From positions 43,934 through 107,933 of the forward strand of contig NZ_SEMB01000001.1 in assembly GCF_004153225.1 (NCBI RefSeq): a DNA stretch of 64,000 nt, given 5' to 3'. Shown here in pieces: positions 27,523 to 37,696 of the stretch (the stretch's first letter is position 1; each line of letters opens with the position of its first letter). A program made the position numbers and the translations under genes. This DNA is from Sporolactobacillus sp. THM7-7 (lineage in GTDB: Bacteria > Bacillota > Bacilli > Bacillales > Sporolactobacillaceae). A model generated the notes under the pieces. It worked only from the letters and a program-made list of their open reading frames with translations, made no database searches and was not told the origin of the DNA.

Positions 27523-27846
27523 TCACCCCCAAGTTGATGATTCAAGGCGTTCAGCCAGCCTTTCGGCAAATCCGCGATCCGTTACGGCAATCAGCACACG
27601 TTCACCGCGGCCGATCGATCGCCCGAGTGATACCCGATCTGGTACACCGAGAAGCGGTACCCGATAATAACGACACTTATTCGTGATTGTCTTCTTCGTT
27701 CGATCTGAGGCATCTTGCGACATGATGACCGCTCTGGCCTTGTTTTCACGTATCGTTCTCAAAACCGTTTCCTCTCCCGAGACGACTTTTCCCGCCCGCT
27801 GCGCCAGTCCGAGCAGCGACTGCCATTGATTATTGTTCCGCGCCAT
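27523..27846 (-). CDS. ylxQ: L7Ae-family RNA-binding protein YlxQ
   Basis: This 107-residue L7Ae/L30e-fold protein has the family segments [16 protein letters not shown] and [16 protein letters not shown]. It is thought to bind kink-turn-like RNA. Its target in this organism is unknown. It overlaps the 3' end of ylxR by 17 nt and directly precedes infB, the standard nusA operon order. Confidence 0.93.
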   Translation of the reverse strand: MARNNNQWQSLLGLAQRAGKVVSGEETVLRTIRENKARAVIMSQDASDRTKKTITNKCRYYRVPLLGVPDRVSLGRSIGRGERVLIAVTDRGFAERLAERLESSTWG

Positions 27847-28120
27847 CCCCTGTATGCTCCTTTAGATAAGCTTCCATTTCATCAAAAACGGAATCAGGGA
27901 CGGGCACGCCTAAATGACGGGATAACAAATTTTTTTCTTTCGCCTTTTGAATGCACGTTCTTTTTTTCGATAAATAAGCGCCCCGGCCGTTTTTCTTTCC
28001 TGTAAAATCGAGAAAGACTTCTCCCTCGGGAGAGCGGACGATGCGGAAAAGCTTTTTTTTCTCTACTGATTCCCGGCAGGCGATGCATGTCCTCATCGGT
28101 ATTTTTCTTTTTTTCGGCAT
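27830..28120 (-). CDS. ylxR: YlxR-family RNA-binding protein (RnpM)
   Basis: This 96-residue basic protein of the YlxR family has MRTCIACRE near the N-terminus and the signature GRGAYLSKK, with conserved cysteines. The B. subtilis orthologue has been linked to RNase P modulation; that role is transferred by family, not shown here. It starts 6 nt after nusA and overlaps ylxQ. Confidence 0.93.
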   Translation of the reverse strand: MPKKRKIPMRTCIACRESVEKKKLFRIVRSPEGEVFLDFTGKKNGRGAYLSKKRTCIQKAKEKNLLSRHLGVPVPDSVFDEMEAYLKEHTGDGAEQ

Positions 28121-28125
28121 GACGG

Positions 28126-29394
28126 TCAGCCTCCCTTGTTTTCTTCTATCTCAGAAGAATCAGAAGCGACGGACGCGTCTTCATGATCAACATCAGCTTC
28201 CTCCTGGGTTTGCACCTTAAGTTCTGATTCACGAGTACCCTCTTCCGTCTCTCCCGGCGTCTGAACGCCCGCAGAATCCAATTTTTCCTCTTCCGACGCC
28301 CCGTCTTCCTGAGCGCCGTTTGCCTCATTTTCCGAGTTTTCATCGTCAAAGAGACCGGACTCCTCGGCTTCCGACTCACTCTTTATATCAATCTTCCAGC
28401 CGGTCAGTTTTGCGGCGAGCCGCGCATTCTGCCCCTTCTTTCCGATTGCAAGCGACAGCTGGTAGTCGGGAACGATCACCGTCGTCGCCCTTTCTTCTTC
28501 ATGAACGATCACTTGGATGACTTTCGACGGACTGAGAGCATTGGCTACATAGGTGACCGGATCATCCGACCAGCGGACAACATCAATCTTCTCGCCTTTC
28601 AGTTCCGACACGATGGTCTGTACTCTCGCCCCTTTCTGCCCGACGCACGCCCCGACGGCATCGACTTCCGGATCTTCCGCATATACGGCAATTTTCGAAC
28701 GGTCTCCGGCTTCCCGTGAAATCGATTTGATTTCGACCGTCCCGTCATAGATTTCCGGGACCTCCAGCTCAAACAGGCGCTTAAGCAACCCCGGATGCGT
28801 CCGCGACACCGTAATCAGCGGACCCTTCTTCGCATCTTCCACTTTCGTGATATATACTTTAATGCGGTCGTGCGGACGGTACGTTTCATTCGGCATCTGT
28901 TCGGAGTGAGGCAGAAGCGCCTCCACCCGGCCAAGATCGACATAAATGAAACGGTGATCGATCCGCTGCACGATACCGGTCATGATATCGTCTTCCCGAT
29001 CAGTGAATTCGGAAAAGATCATGGAACGCTCCGCTTCGCGCACCCGCTGTGTCACAACCTGCTTTGCCGACTGTGCGGCAATCCGACCGAAATTTCGCGG
29101 GGTCACTTCGATCTCGACCGTATCTCCGATCTGATAATGCGGATTGAGCCGCTTCGCCTCCTCAAGCGACAGCTGCAGATTTTTGTTTTCTACAGTCTCG
29201 ACTACTTCCTTTCTCGCAAAAACTTTAATCTGACCCAGCCCTTCGTTAATGTCCACACGAACGTTCTGCGCCGAATCAAAATTCCGTTTGTATGCAGAAA
29301 TCAGTGCCGCTTCAAGCGCGTCAAACAGAACCTCTTTGCTTATTCCTTTATCTTTCTCCAGTGCTGTGATTGCCTCAACGAGATCGCTGCTCAT
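28126..29394 (-). CDS. nusA: Transcription factor NusA with a long acidic tail
   Basis: NusA binds RNA polymerase and promotes pausing and intrinsic termination. The protein has an N-terminal RNAP-binding domain, an S1 domain ([20 protein letters not shown], about residues 135-200) and two KH domains ([12 protein letters not shown] and [13 protein letters not shown]). It is 422 residues against 371 in B. subtilis. The excess is an about 80-residue Glu/Asp/Ser-rich C-terminal tail beginning near residue 343. AAGGGGAG precedes the ATG. A 159-bp gap with an inverted repeat separates it from rimP. Confidence 0.97.
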   Translation of the reverse strand: MSSDLVEAITALEKDKGISKEVLFDALEAALISAYKRNFDSAQNVRVDINEGLGQIKVFARKEVVETVENKNLQLSLEEAKRLNPHYQIGDTVEIEVTPRNFGRIAAQSAKQVVTQRVREAERSMIFSEFTDREDDIMTGIVQRIDHRFIYVDLGRVEALLPHSEQMPNETYRPHDRIKVYITKVEDAKKGPLITVSRTHPGLLKRLFELEVPEIYDGTVEIKSISREAGDRSKIAVYAEDPEVDAVGACVGQKGARVQTIVSELKGEKIDVVRWSDDPVTYVANALSPSKVIQVIVHEEERATTVIVPDYQLSLAIGKKGQNARLAAKLTGWKIDIKSESEAEESGLFDDENSENEANGAQEDGASEEEKLDSAGVQTPGETEEGTRESELKVQTQEEADVDHEDASVASDSSEIEENKGG

Positions 29395-29452
29395 TGTCTT
29401 TTCTCCCCTTTTTCACACCATCATATCCTGTACCCGAGAGGGCAGGCGGAAA

Positions 29453-29484
29453 GCTGCGGCTTTTAAGACGAACAAGCCGCAAGC
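29453..29484. other. inverted repeat between rimP and nusA
   Basis: GCTGCGGCTT pairs with AAGCCGC(A)AGC around an 11-nt loop. No T-run follows on the minus strand, so this looks like a processing or stabilising hairpin rather than a terminator. Confidence 0.4.
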
Positions 29485-29553
29485 AGAGCAAAGAATCATG
29501 GAATGATGCCTGGCCGCTCATTTTCTTTACCCCGTCCCAAGCCGTTCACGCTT

Positions 29554-30024
29554 TTAAAAAATAATAGCCAGACGGCTGCTTGCAATCTTGTCAAAGGGGA
29601 GCGTGACATATTCTACTCTTGTTTTCTTTTTGACGGCGATCGTCACGCTCTCCCTGTTCACATCAGTCAGTTTTCCTTCAAAAACTTTCGATCCTTTTAT
29701 TAGTTCATAAGTCGTTAGATGAACATCCTTGCCAACGGCCTTCGTGAAGTCTTCGTATGTCTTCAATGGTCTCTCGGCGCCGGCCGACGATACTTCCAAA
29801 AAATAGGCTTCTTTGATCGGATCGCGCCGGTCCAGCGCTTCACTCAGTTTTTCGCTGACCGCAGTGCATGTGTCCAGGTCCACACCTTGCGGCGAATCGA
29901 TGAAGACACGCAAATACCGGTTTTTGCCCTCTTTCACAAACTCGGTATCGACGAGTTCGAGGTTCATCTGTTTCAGAATTGGGGCGATCAGTTCATCCGT
30001 CATCTTTGCGATTACACTAGCCAT
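29554..30024 (-). CDS. rimP: Ribosome maturation factor RimP
   Basis: This 156-residue RimP (YlxS) protein is needed for 30S assembly. It has the family N-terminus LIAPILKQMNLELVDTEFVKEG and the central LRVFIDSPQGVDLDTCTAVSE motif. The start is ATG at 30024, with AAAGGAGG upstream; the 26-codon extension reading through the leader hairpin is rejected. It is the first gene of the rimP-nusA-ylxR-ylxQ-infB operon and has its own promoter and a terminator-like leader. Confidence 0.96.
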   Translation of the reverse strand: MASVIAKMTDELIAPILKQMNLELVDTEFVKEGKNRYLRVFIDSPQGVDLDTCTAVSEKLSEALDRRDPIKEAYFLEVSSAGAERPLKTYEDFTKAVGKDVHLTTYELIKGSKVFEGKLTDVNRESVTIAVKKKTRVEYVTLPFDKIASSRLAIIF

Positions 30025-30044
30025 GTCGCGCCTCCTTTTGAAAA

Positions 30045-30073
30045 CGAAAGAGTGGGAAATTCCCACTCTTTCG
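30045..30073 (-). terminator. terminator/attenuator in the rimP-nusA leader
   Basis: A nearly perfect palindrome (14-base arms beginning CGAAAGAGTGGGAA) is followed on the minus strand by TTTTC. It lies between the promoter at 30105-30133 and the rimP ribosome site. It therefore ends polC readthrough and also sits within the operon leader, where it could be an attenuator. Confidence 0.8.
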
Positions 30074-30104
30074 TGACGTCCTATTAACCAGTATTGCCAC
30101 AAAT

Positions 30105-30133
30105 ACTATATCATACCCGCTTTTTTAAGGCAA
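30105..30133 (-). promoter_or_regulatory. rimP-nusA-infB operon promoter
   Basis: TTGCCT (30128-30133), a 17-nt spacer and TATAGT (30105-30110) lie on the minus strand, with an overlapping TATGAT. Transcription should begin about 25 nt before the leader hairpin. Confidence 0.65.
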
Positions 30134-30172
30134 GAACGGCTTCTACAGGAACAGCTTTTAAAAGAAGTTTGG

Positions 30173-33100
30173 TTAAAAGAGCGACAGCTGATTCGCTTCC
30201 GGCATGCCTTCCAGGCACCCTTGCCCGTCCAGATACTCGAGAACCGTTTTAGAGATTTTCGCCCGTCGCTGCAAATCTTCTTTCGATAGAAATTCTCCGC
30301 CGTCCCGCGCCTTGGCGATTGATTTTGCGGCGTTCGTTCCGACTCCGGGAATAGCGCTGAAAGGCGGAATCAGGGAATCGCCGTCCACAAGGAAATGCGT
30401 CGCGTCGGACCGGTACAGATCGACCGACTGAAAGCGGAATCCGCGCGCACACATTTCAAGTGCCAGTTCAAGCACGGTCAAAAGACTCTTTTCTTTCGGC
30501 GAGGCGTCGTTCCCCTTTTGCTCAATCTCATCCATTTTTGCCTGAATCGCCTCTTCGCCGCGCTTCATGACATCGATATCGAAATCATCGGCGCGCACGG
30601 AAAAATACGTGGCATAAAACAGGATCGGATAGTGCACCTTAAAATAGGCGATGCGGAAAGCCATCAGCACGTACGCCGTTGCGTGCGCTTTGGGAAACAT
30701 GTATTTAATTTTTAGGCAGGACTGGACGTACCAATCCGGCACATCGTTCTCTCTCATCTCACTGATCCATTCATCGGTCAGCCCTTTGCCTTTCCGGACC
30801 GATTCCATGATTTTAAACGCATGGGACGGCTCAAGCCCTTTGTGCATTAAATCCACCATGATGTCGTCACGGCAGCAGATGACATCTTTAAGCACACATG
30901 TGCCGTTATCGATCAGCTCCTGGGCGTTGCCCAGCCAGACATCCGTTCCGTGTGATAGACCGGAAATCTGGACCAGTTCGGCGAACGTCGTCGGCTTCGT
31001 ATCCTCAAGCATCTGACGGACGAAACGGGTTCCGAACTCAGGAATGCCAAGTGTTCCCGTTTTGCAGCGGATCTGTTCCGGAGTGACGCCAAGGGATTTT
31101 GTGGAACTGAAAATCTGCATGACTTCTTTGTCATCGGTCGGAATCGTTTTCGGATCGATACTCGAGAGATCCTGCAGCATACGGATGACAGTCGGATCGT
31201 CATGTCCGAGAATATCCAGCTTCAGTATGTTGTCATGAATCGAGTGGAAATCAAAGTGCGTTGTTTTCCATTCCGCCGTTTTATCATCTGCCGGAAACTG
31301 CACCGGTGTAAAGTCGTAAATCTCCATATTGCGCGGTACAACGACAATGCCTCCTGGATGCTGGCCGGTCGTCCGCTTGGTGCCCGTACAACCGGCGGCC
31401 AGCCGGTCGCGTTCGGCTCCTCGAAGATGCGCCCCCGTGTCTTCCTCGTACCCCTTGACATATCCATATGCTGTTTTATCCGCGATCGTACCGATCGTCC
31501 CTGCCCGGAAGACTTTGTCTGCACCGAAGAGCACCTTCGTATAGTTGTGAGCGACGGGCTGATAATCGCCGGAAAAATTCAGGTCGATATCCGGAACTTT
31601 GTCCCCCTTGAACCCGAGGAACGTCTCAAATGGTATATCGTGTCCTTCTTTTTTCATCGTTTCCCCGCAGTCGGGACAGGTTTTATCCGGAAGATCGAAG
31701 CCGCAGGCAACTGAACCGTCCGTGAAAAATTCGACATGGTGGCACTTCGGGCACAAATAGTGCGGGGGCAGCGGGTTGACCTCCGTGATTTCCAGCATCG
31801 TCGCGACAAGCGAAGAACCGACCGACCCGCGGGAGCCGACCAGATATCCGTCGGACAGAGATTTTTTCACAAGCTTATGGGCAATAAGATAGATAACGGA
31901 GAAGCCGTTTCCAATGATACTCTTCAATTCTTTCTTCAGACGCTTCTCCACGATTTCGGGCAGCGGATCGCCATAAAGAAGACGGGCACGGCTGTACGTT
32001 TTCTCCTTTACTTCCTCTTCCGCCCCGTCAATGGTCGGCGTATACAGTTTGTCTTTCACCGGGGCGATCTCATCCATTTCGTCCGCTATCGCGTTTGGGT
32101 TAGTAACAACCACTTCTTTTGCTTTTTCTTCGCCGAGAAAGCGCATGCACTCAAGCATTTCCTCGGTCGTGCGGAAAGGAACATTCGGCTGTCTTTGTCG
32201 GTTGAGGGGGTTGGCCGCCTGAGAGGCAATCAGGATTTTGCGATAAATATGATCGTGTTCATCGAGGTAATGCACGTTGCCCGTCGCCACAACGGGTTTA
32301 TTCAGTTTTTCACCGAGTTTGACAAGCTTCATCATGACGTCTTTCAAGGCAAGCTCATCCCGAATGATGCCTTTTTCAACGAGATGCAGGTAGTTGGACG
32401 GCGGCTGTATCTCGATATAATCATAGAAGGCCGCTACTTTTTCTGCGGCTTCAGCGGATTTCTGCATCATCGTTTCGAACAGTTCGCCTTTATCGCACCC
32501 AGAACCGATAATCAAGCCTTCCCTGTACTTTGTCAGGAGCGAGCGGGGGATCCGGGGGACGCGGTAAAAATAGCGAACGTGGGCCAGCGAAACGAGGCGA
32601 TATAAATTTTTCAGCCCGGTCTGATTTTTAACAAGCAGGATGACGTGTGACGGGCGGATCCGGTCCAGATTCCCTTTGCCCAAATTATCATTCAGCTGAT
32701 CGTGATAAAGCATCCTGGCGTTCGCTGCGTCTTTAATCATTTTCCACGCCAGATATCCGGTCGCTTCTGTATCGTAAATGGCCCGGTGGTGATGCGTCAG
32801 TTCAATGTTGAACGCCTTGCACAGCGTATCCAACCGGTGATTTTTGAAATGGGGGTAAAGATAGCGCCCCAGCTCCAGCGTATCGATGACCGGGTTGGCC
32901 GCCTGATCAAACCCTAGTTTTTTATAGCCGTTATTTAAGAAACCCATGTCGAATGTCGCGTTATGCGCGACAAGCGTCGCTTCCCCAGCAAACGTTTTAA
33001 AATCCTTCAGCACCTTGTCGATATCCGGCGCGTCGGCAAGCATGTCATCCGTGATACTCGTCAGTTCCGTGATTTTCTGCGGCAAGGGTCGGTGCGGGTT

Positions 33101-34474
33101 GGCAAACTGATCGAATTTATCGATCACTTCTCCATCCTTTATCTTTACGGCGGCCAGTTCGATGATCGTATCGTACACCGCGGACAGACCGGTCGTTTCC
33201 ACGTCAAAGACAACAAATGTCTCTTCCGATAGCAGCCGGTGATCTAGGTTATAAGCGATCGGCACGCCGTCATCGATCAGATTCGCCTCGACACCGTAAA
33301 TCACTTTGACGCCGTATTTTTTCCCCGCGCTATAGGCTTCCGGGAAAGACTGGACAACCCCGTGATCCGTGATGGCGATCGCCCGGTGCCCCCATTCTTT
33401 CGCCCGTCTGATGAGTTCGGTCGCCGACACTGTCGCATCCATCTGGCTCATTACTGTGTGCGCGTGCAGCTCTACCCGCTTCTCGGGCGCCTGGTCCTGC
33501 TTTTTTTTCGGCTGCACTTCTTCGATATCATTGGCGATCATGACCAAGTCGCGAACGAACGTATCGTTCTGAACACTGCCGCGGACCTTGACCCACATCC
33601 CCTTCTTCAGATAGGCGAATCTTGCGGCATCGTCCTTGTCTCTGGAAAAAGTCTTAATCATGAGCGAATCTGTGTAATCGGTCACCTTGAAAGTAAGCAA
33701 AGTTCGCCCGCTTCTCAGCTCCCGCGTTTCCGCATCGAAAACGTATCCCTGAATCGTCGCTCGCCGCTCTTCATCCTGAATCGTCCGAATCGACACCGGT
33801 TCGTCCCGAATATCGTATCCGATTTTGAACGGCCCGGCGGGTGACTCGTCATCCGCAGCCTTTTCTTTCGATCGTTTCCGCTCAATCATCGCCTCGACGA
33901 CTTTCTTTTGATCTTCTTCTTGCCGGTTTTTAACGAAAGTTTCATAGGCTTTCACTCTTTCCTCATCATTGACTTTAACTGACAAGGAAAGAGGGGGGAA
34001 ACCGCAGCTGCCAAGCTGCTCATTAACGGCATGCGGCAGCCGGTGCTTCATCAGCGCGGCTTCCGTCTCATTCGACGCGAGAAGAATCATCTGCCGGTCA
34101 TGAAGCTTGGGATGCTGCCGCGATAAAACGCCTTTTAAAGCGGGAAACTCGGCGGAAAGGCGGTCGCGGACCATCTGCCAGTAACCGCTCAGTTCCTCGG
34201 CTATCCCCTCTTCCTTCCTCGTTTGAATGGAAAAGGTGACACGGGAAACAATAGATTGGAAGTGTTTGTTCATCTGGCTCTCCAGCCATTCAAAGACTTG
34301 GAACGGCAAGACATGCTCGAGAGAAAACGCAAAATGCCAGTGTCTCTCTTCGCGATAGACAGTTAGTTTCTCAATTTCCCCGTGCGCCAAGGAATGGTTC
34401 ATCCATTCTTCAGGAGCCTCGATCTGCTGCATCAGGATCGCCCAGCGTGAAGCTTTTGACATCGATTCGCTCAT
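30173..34474 (-). CDS. polC: DNA polymerase III alpha subunit PolC
   Basis: PolC is the Gram-positive replicative polymerase with built-in proofreading. The 1433-residue product has an N-terminal region and an OB fold (about residues 240-320). A PHP domain ([14 protein letters not shown]) is interrupted by the DEDD exonuclease ([13 protein letters not shown] and [11 protein letters not shown]), followed by the polymerase with [12 protein letters not shown] and a C-terminal duplex-binding region. ATG at 34474 is favoured (AAGGGAG 10 nt upstream); TTG at 34480 is the alternative. Downstream, a separate promoter drives rimP. Confidence 0.98.
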   Translation of the reverse strand: MSESMSKASRWAILMQQIEAPEEWMNHSLAHGEIEKLTVYREERHWHFAFSLEHVLPFQVFEWLESQMNKHFQSIVSRVTFSIQTRKEEGIAEELSGYWQMVRDRLSAEFPALKGVLSRQHPKLHDRQMILLASNETEAALMKHRLPHAVNEQLGSCGFPPLSLSVKVNDEERVKAYETFVKNRQEEDQKKVVEAMIERKRSKEKAADDESPAGPFKIGYDIRDEPVSIRTIQDEERRATIQGYVFDAETRELRSGRTLLTFKVTDYTDSLMIKTFSRDKDDAARFAYLKKGMWVKVRGSVQNDTFVRDLVMIANDIEEVQPKKKQDQAPEKRVELHAHTVMSQMDATVSATELIRRAKEWGHRAIAITDHGVVQSFPEAYSAGKKYGVKVIYGVEANLIDDGVPIAYNLDHRLLSEETFVVFDVETTGLSAVYDTIIELAAVKIKDGEVIDKFDQFANPHRPLPQKITELTSITDDMLADAPDIDKVLKDFKTFAGEATLVAHNATFDMGFLNNGYKKLGFDQAANPVIDTLELGRYLYPHFKNHRLDTLCKAFNIELTHHHRAIYDTEATGYLAWKMIKDAANARMLYHDQLNDNLGKGNLDRIRPSHVILLVKNQTGLKNLYRLVSLAHVRYFYRVPRIPRSLLTKYREGLIIGSGCDKGELFETMMQKSAEAAEKVAAFYDYIEIQPPSNYLHLVEKGIIRDELALKDVMMKLVKLGEKLNKPVVATGNVHYLDEHDHIYRKILIASQAANPLNRQRQPNVPFRTTEEMLECMRFLGEEKAKEVVVTNPNAIADEMDEIAPVKDKLYTPTIDGAEEEVKEKTYSRARLLYGDPLPEIVEKRLKKELKSIIGNGFSVIYLIAHKLVKKSLSDGYLVGSRGSVGSSLVATMLEITEVNPLPPHYLCPKCHHVEFFTDGSVACGFDLPDKTCPDCGETMKKEGHDIPFETFLGFKGDKVPDIDLNFSGDYQPVAHNYTKVLFGADKVFRAGTIGTIADKTAYGYVKGYEEDTGAHLRGAERDRLAAGCTGTKRTTGQHPGGIVVVPRNMEIYDFTPVQFPADDKTAEWKTTHFDFHSIHDNILKLDILGHDDPTVIRMLQDLSSIDPKTIPTDDKEVMQIFSSTKSLGVTPEQIRCKTGTLGIPEFGTRFVRQMLEDTKPTTFAELVQISGLSHGTDVWLGNAQELIDNGTCVLKDVICCRDDIMVDLMHKGLEPSHAFKIMESVRKGKGLTDEWISEMRENDVPDWYVQSCLKIKYMFPKAHATAYVLMAFRIAYFKVHYPILFYATYFSVRADDFDIDVMKRGEEAIQAKMDEIEQKGNDASPKEKSLLTVLELALEMCARGFRFQSVDLYRSDATHFLVDGDSLIPPFSAIPGVGTNAAKSIAKARDGGEFLSKEDLQRRAKISKTVLEYLDGQGCLEGMPEANQLSLF

Positions 34475-34539
34475 CCGCAACTGTCTCCCTTCCTGATTTG
34501 CCGATTATTTAAAAAAAGTCCGTTCAAGCCTTTCTCTTT

Positions 34540-34570
34540 AAAGAAAAAGAGCCGCATCTCAGCTAAGCTC
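34540..34570 (-). terminator. probable proS terminator
   Basis: GAGC...GGCTC arms with a partly paired interior are followed by TTTTTCTTT on the minus strand, just after the proS stop codon and before polC. Confidence 0.5.
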
Positions 34571-34581
34571 CCATTCAACAA

Positions 34582-36231
34582 TCAATAGCACTTTTCCAGC
34601 AGTTCGGTGACCGCCTGATCCAGCTTGTCAGTCTGAACCTCGGTTCTCTCTTTTGTTCCTCGTGCGGCCAGTTCAACGACCTGTTCGGATGCCTTCTTTC
34701 CAACGATAATCTGAATCGGGCAGCCGATCAGCTCGCTGTCAGCAAATTTAACGCCAGGCCGTTCTTTTCGGTCATCCCACAGCACATCGAAGCCTTTTGC
34801 GCAAAGTTTATGGTACAGACTTTCAGACAAGGCGAGCTGATCGCCGTTTTTCGGATTGACCGTAATTAAGTGGATGTCAAACGGAGCCAATGCTTTCGGC
34901 CAGATTAGTCCGCTTTCGTCATGACACTGTTCGCAAATAGCGGAAAGCGTCCGCGAGATCCCAATCCCGTAACAGCCCATAATGAGCGGTTGCGCCTTTC
35001 CTTCCGCATCGAGAAACTCGGCGTTCATTGCTTCGGAATACTTGGTTCCAAGCTTGAAAACCTGGCCGACTTCAATCCCTTTGGCGAAGCGGATTGTTCC
35101 CTTTCCATCTGGGGAAGGATCTCCCTCTTTAATAAACCGCAGATCGAGATACTTCTCAATCGCCAGATCCCTTGCCGGATCGACGTTAACGTAAGAGGTC
35201 CTGCCTTCCACGCCGCACAGAACGCCGCGGACGACAGACTTTAACCCATTATCGGCAAGGACGCGAACCGCTTCGCCCGGATGAAGCGGATCAGGAAGTG
35301 TCTCGTCATTACTGAGGGGCTCGATCAAGTCCGTGGCCAGGGCATTTTTTATTTTTACGTCGTTCACCTCATCGGCAGCCCGGAGAAAAACGAGTACGGT
35401 TTCCGTTCGGGTTTTAAACCATTCCGCTTTGATAAGGTGCGCCTCGTCCGCCTCTTCTTTCCCAGGCTTTTTTTCTAATGGGAGGCGATCCTCCGCAGGC
35501 TGCCCTTCCTGAAGGACGACCGGAGCCATCTCAAGATTGGCGGCAAAATCCGACTCGTCCGAGTAAGCCACCGTGTCTTCGCCAATGTCGGAAAGCGCCT
35601 GAAACTCATGGGTATCTTTCCCCCCCATGGCTCCCGAATCGGCAAGGACCGCCCGGTATTTCAGCCCGCATCGATCAAAAACCCGGCAGTACGCGTGAAA
35701 GATCTTCTGATAGGCTTCATCCAGACTTTCCCACGTCGCGTGAAAGGAGTACGCGTCCTTCATAATAAATTCTCTTCCGCGCAGCAAACCGAAACGCGGT
35801 CTTTTTTCATCACGGTACTTAGTTTGGATCTGATACAGCACCATCGGCAGTTTTTTATAAGAATTCAGGGAATCCCGTACGAGACTTGTGATCAATTCTT
35901 CTCCTGTCGCGCCGAGCGCAAAAAAACGCCCGTGCCGGTCTTTGAGACGCATCAGCTCGGGACCGTACACATCCCATCGGCCTGACTCGTGCCAGAGTTC
36001 CGCCGGCTGCATCGCCGGCATGAGGAGTTCCTGGGCGCCTGCCCGATCCATTTCTTCGCGTATGATCGCTTCTATCTTCTTAATCACTTTATAGCCGAGC
36101 GGAAGATAAGAATAAATGCCTGCTGCATTCTGTCTGATGAAACCGCCCCGAAGAAGCAGGCGGTGACTCGCGGATTCCGCATCCGCAGGGACTTCCTTCA
36201 AAGTCGGAATAAACATTTGGCTTTGTTTCAT
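34582..36231 (-). CDS. proS: Prolyl-tRNA synthetase
   Basis: ProS charges tRNA-Pro. The 549-residue bacterial-type class II synthetase has motif 2 ([20 protein letters not shown]), an editing-type insertion between motifs 2 and 3, motif 3 ([13 protein letters not shown]) and a C-terminal anticodon-binding domain. The start is ATG at 36231, with GGGGTG 8 nt upstream. A 66-codon open extension through the leader is rejected. The leader (36232-36370) has paired elements but no T-box GGTGGTACCGCG motif. Confidence 0.97.
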   Translation of the reverse strand: MKQSQMFIPTLKEVPADAESASHRLLLRGGFIRQNAAGIYSYLPLGYKVIKKIEAIIREEMDRAGAQELLMPAMQPAELWHESGRWDVYGPELMRLKDRHGRFFALGATGEELITSLVRDSLNSYKKLPMVLYQIQTKYRDEKRPRFGLLRGREFIMKDAYSFHATWESLDEAYQKIFHAYCRVFDRCGLKYRAVLADSGAMGGKDTHEFQALSDIGEDTVAYSDESDFAANLEMAPVVLQEGQPAEDRLPLEKKPGKEEADEAHLIKAEWFKTRTETVLVFLRAADEVNDVKIKNALATDLIEPLSNDETLPDPLHPGEAVRVLADNGLKSVVRGVLCGVEGRTSYVNVDPARDLAIEKYLDLRFIKEGDPSPDGKGTIRFAKGIEVGQVFKLGTKYSEAMNAEFLDAEGKAQPLIMGCYGIGISRTLSAICEQCHDESGLIWPKALAPFDIHLITVNPKNGDQLALSESLYHKLCAKGFDVLWDDRKERPGVKFADSELIGCPIQIIVGKKASEQVVELAARGTKERTEVQTDKLDQAVTELLEKCY

Positions 36232-36255
36232 CGATAGCACCCCATATACTATGTA

Positions 36256-36347
36256 ATCCGCTGCATGAGCGGATGTTGGAAAAAAACGGGCGAAGCCAAG
36301 CCTCTGATGCCTGCCAGCCATGCCTGCCCTTATAAAATCATCCGCTG
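36256..36347 (-). promoter_or_regulatory. structured proS leader with competing pairings
   Basis: Near the start codon ATCCGCT and AGCGGAT form a perfect 7-bp hairpin (36256-36274). A second copy of GCAGCGGAT near the transcript 5' end (36339-36347) could pair with the same ATCCGCT strand. Between them a GC-rich GGGC/GCCC structure is followed by TTTTTTT, resembling an internal terminator. Regulation is inferred only from layout. Confidence 0.35.
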
Positions 36348-36348
36348 C

Positions 36349-36377
36349 ATTATCGAAACTTTTTAATCGTATGAAAA
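36349..36377 (-). promoter_or_regulatory. possible proS promoter
   Basis: TTTTCA (36372-36377), a 17-nt spacer and GATAAT (36349-36354) on the minus strand, overlapping the T-run of the rasP terminator. Confidence 0.4.
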
Positions 36378-36400
36378 AGTCCGGGTAAAACGCCGGACTT
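36373..36400 (-). terminator. rasP terminator
   Basis: On the minus strand AAGTCCGG and CCGGACTT pair around a 7-nt loop, followed by TTTTC. It lies 33 nt after rasP. Confidence 0.9.
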
Positions 36401-36432
36401 CGGTAAACAAATTCAGCCGTCACGGCCACCGG

Positions 36433-37692
36433 TCAGCGCAGAAACAAATTCTGGATGTCGTTCCACGTGACGAGAAGCATGAGCAGCATCAGCAAAGCAA
36501 AACCGACAAAATGGACAAACGCCTCTTTCTGCGGTTCAACCGGTTTGCCGCGCAGCGCCTCCGCAATCAGAAACATCAGACGGCCGCCGTCAAGCGCGGG
36601 AAGTGGCAGTAAATTAATCACAGCGAGGTTGACGCTGAGAAAAGCGGTCCAGTTCAGAACGAGAATCACACCATGGGCAACCACCTGGTCCGTTGCCTTA
36701 TAGATTCCGACAGGTCCGGCCAATTGATTCAGATTAAACTCGCCGGACACCATCATCTTCAAAGCTTGTAGTTCCATATTAATCCAGTAGAAGGTTTGAT
36801 CCACACCTTCTTTAAAAGACGCCCAGATCGAATGGTAGGTCGGACCGTACACCCCGATAATCCCACGCACCCCGTTTTCCTCCTTCTGCTCGCGGGATAC
36901 GACATCGATCCGATGTTCGTTTCCGGCGCGCTCGACCGTGAACGTCATCTTTTCATTCGGGTGATCGCTGATGTACGCCGTGATCTCGTTCCAGCTCATC
37001 ATCTTCTCTCCGTTGATCTCGAGAACCTGATCGTTTGGCTTCAGCCCTGCCTGCTGTGCCGGATAGCCTTCAATCATTTCACCGAACCTCGGTGCATCGG
37101 ACGGAACACCCTGAATGTTGAAATAGATGATAAAAATCACTACGGCAAGAAGCAGATTCATGAATGGTCCGGCAAAAATCGTCAGGAACCGGGCCGGGAG
37201 CGATTGGGACGCGAACTGGCGGTCGAGCGGCGCGATCTGATAATCCTGTTCGTCGACGACATAGCTGGCCTCGCGATCGATATCGTAATGGACGATCGGC
37301 CCGTCCTCCTCTTCATATCCGGAAATCTTCAGCGCTTTTTCCAGATCGCATTGTTCAACCGTCAGAAAACGGGCATCCGGATATTTTTCCAGATGATTGG
37401 TGACAATCCGCCTGACTTGCTGACGATCATTAAAAAACAGACCGACGCTCTGCCCCGGTTTGATCTCGATAATTTCCGGATCTTCCCCGGCCATACGTAC
37501 GTATCCTCCGATTGGAAGAAGACGAAGCGTATAGACCGTTTCACCTTTCCTGACGGCAAAAATCTTCGGTCCGAAACCGATCGCAAATTCCCGGCATAAG
37601 ATGCCCGCCTTCTTGGCAACCACCAGATGTCCGAATTCATGAATCGACACCAGCAGTCCGAAAATCAGCACGACAACAATCATCGTCTCCAC
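36433..37692 (-). CDS. rasP: Site-2 intramembrane protease RasP (RseP)
   Basis: This 419-residue zinc metalloprotease cuts anti-sigma factors and signal-peptide remnants within the membrane. The first span holds the HEFGH motif (H18, E19, H22). A PDZ domain lies around residues 200-270, and the last third has NLLPLPALDGG, the third zinc-ligand motif, then two more spans. GTG at 37692 has AGAGGTGG 8 nt upstream; an in-frame ATG at 37683 and an upstream extension inside dxr are alternatives. It follows dxr by 4 nt. Confidence 0.95.
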   Translation of the reverse strand: METMIVVVLIFGLLVSIHEFGHLVVAKKAGILCREFAIGFGPKIFAVRKGETVYTLRLLPIGGYVRMAGEDPEIIEIKPGQSVGLFFNDRQQVRRIVTNHLEKYPDARFLTVEQCDLEKALKISGYEEEDGPIVHYDIDREASYVVDEQDYQIAPLDRQFASQSLPARFLTIFAGPFMNLLLAVVIFIIYFNIQGVPSDAPRFGEMIEGYPAQQAGLKPNDQVLEINGEKMMSWNEITAYISDHPNEKMTFTVERAGNEHRIDVVSREQKEENGVRGIIGVYGPTYHSIWASFKEGVDQTFYWINMELQALKMMVSGEFNLNQLAGPVGIYKATDQVVAHGVILVLNWTAFLSVNLAVINLLPLPALDGGRLMFLIAEALRGKPVEPQKEAFVHFVGFALLMLLMLLVTWNDIQNLFLR

Positions 37693-37696
37693 GGGG

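Noticed and set aside
36232-36432. T-box riboswitch before proS
   Set aside because: The invariant GGTGGTACCGCG antiterminator sequence and an AGTA-type stem I were not found.
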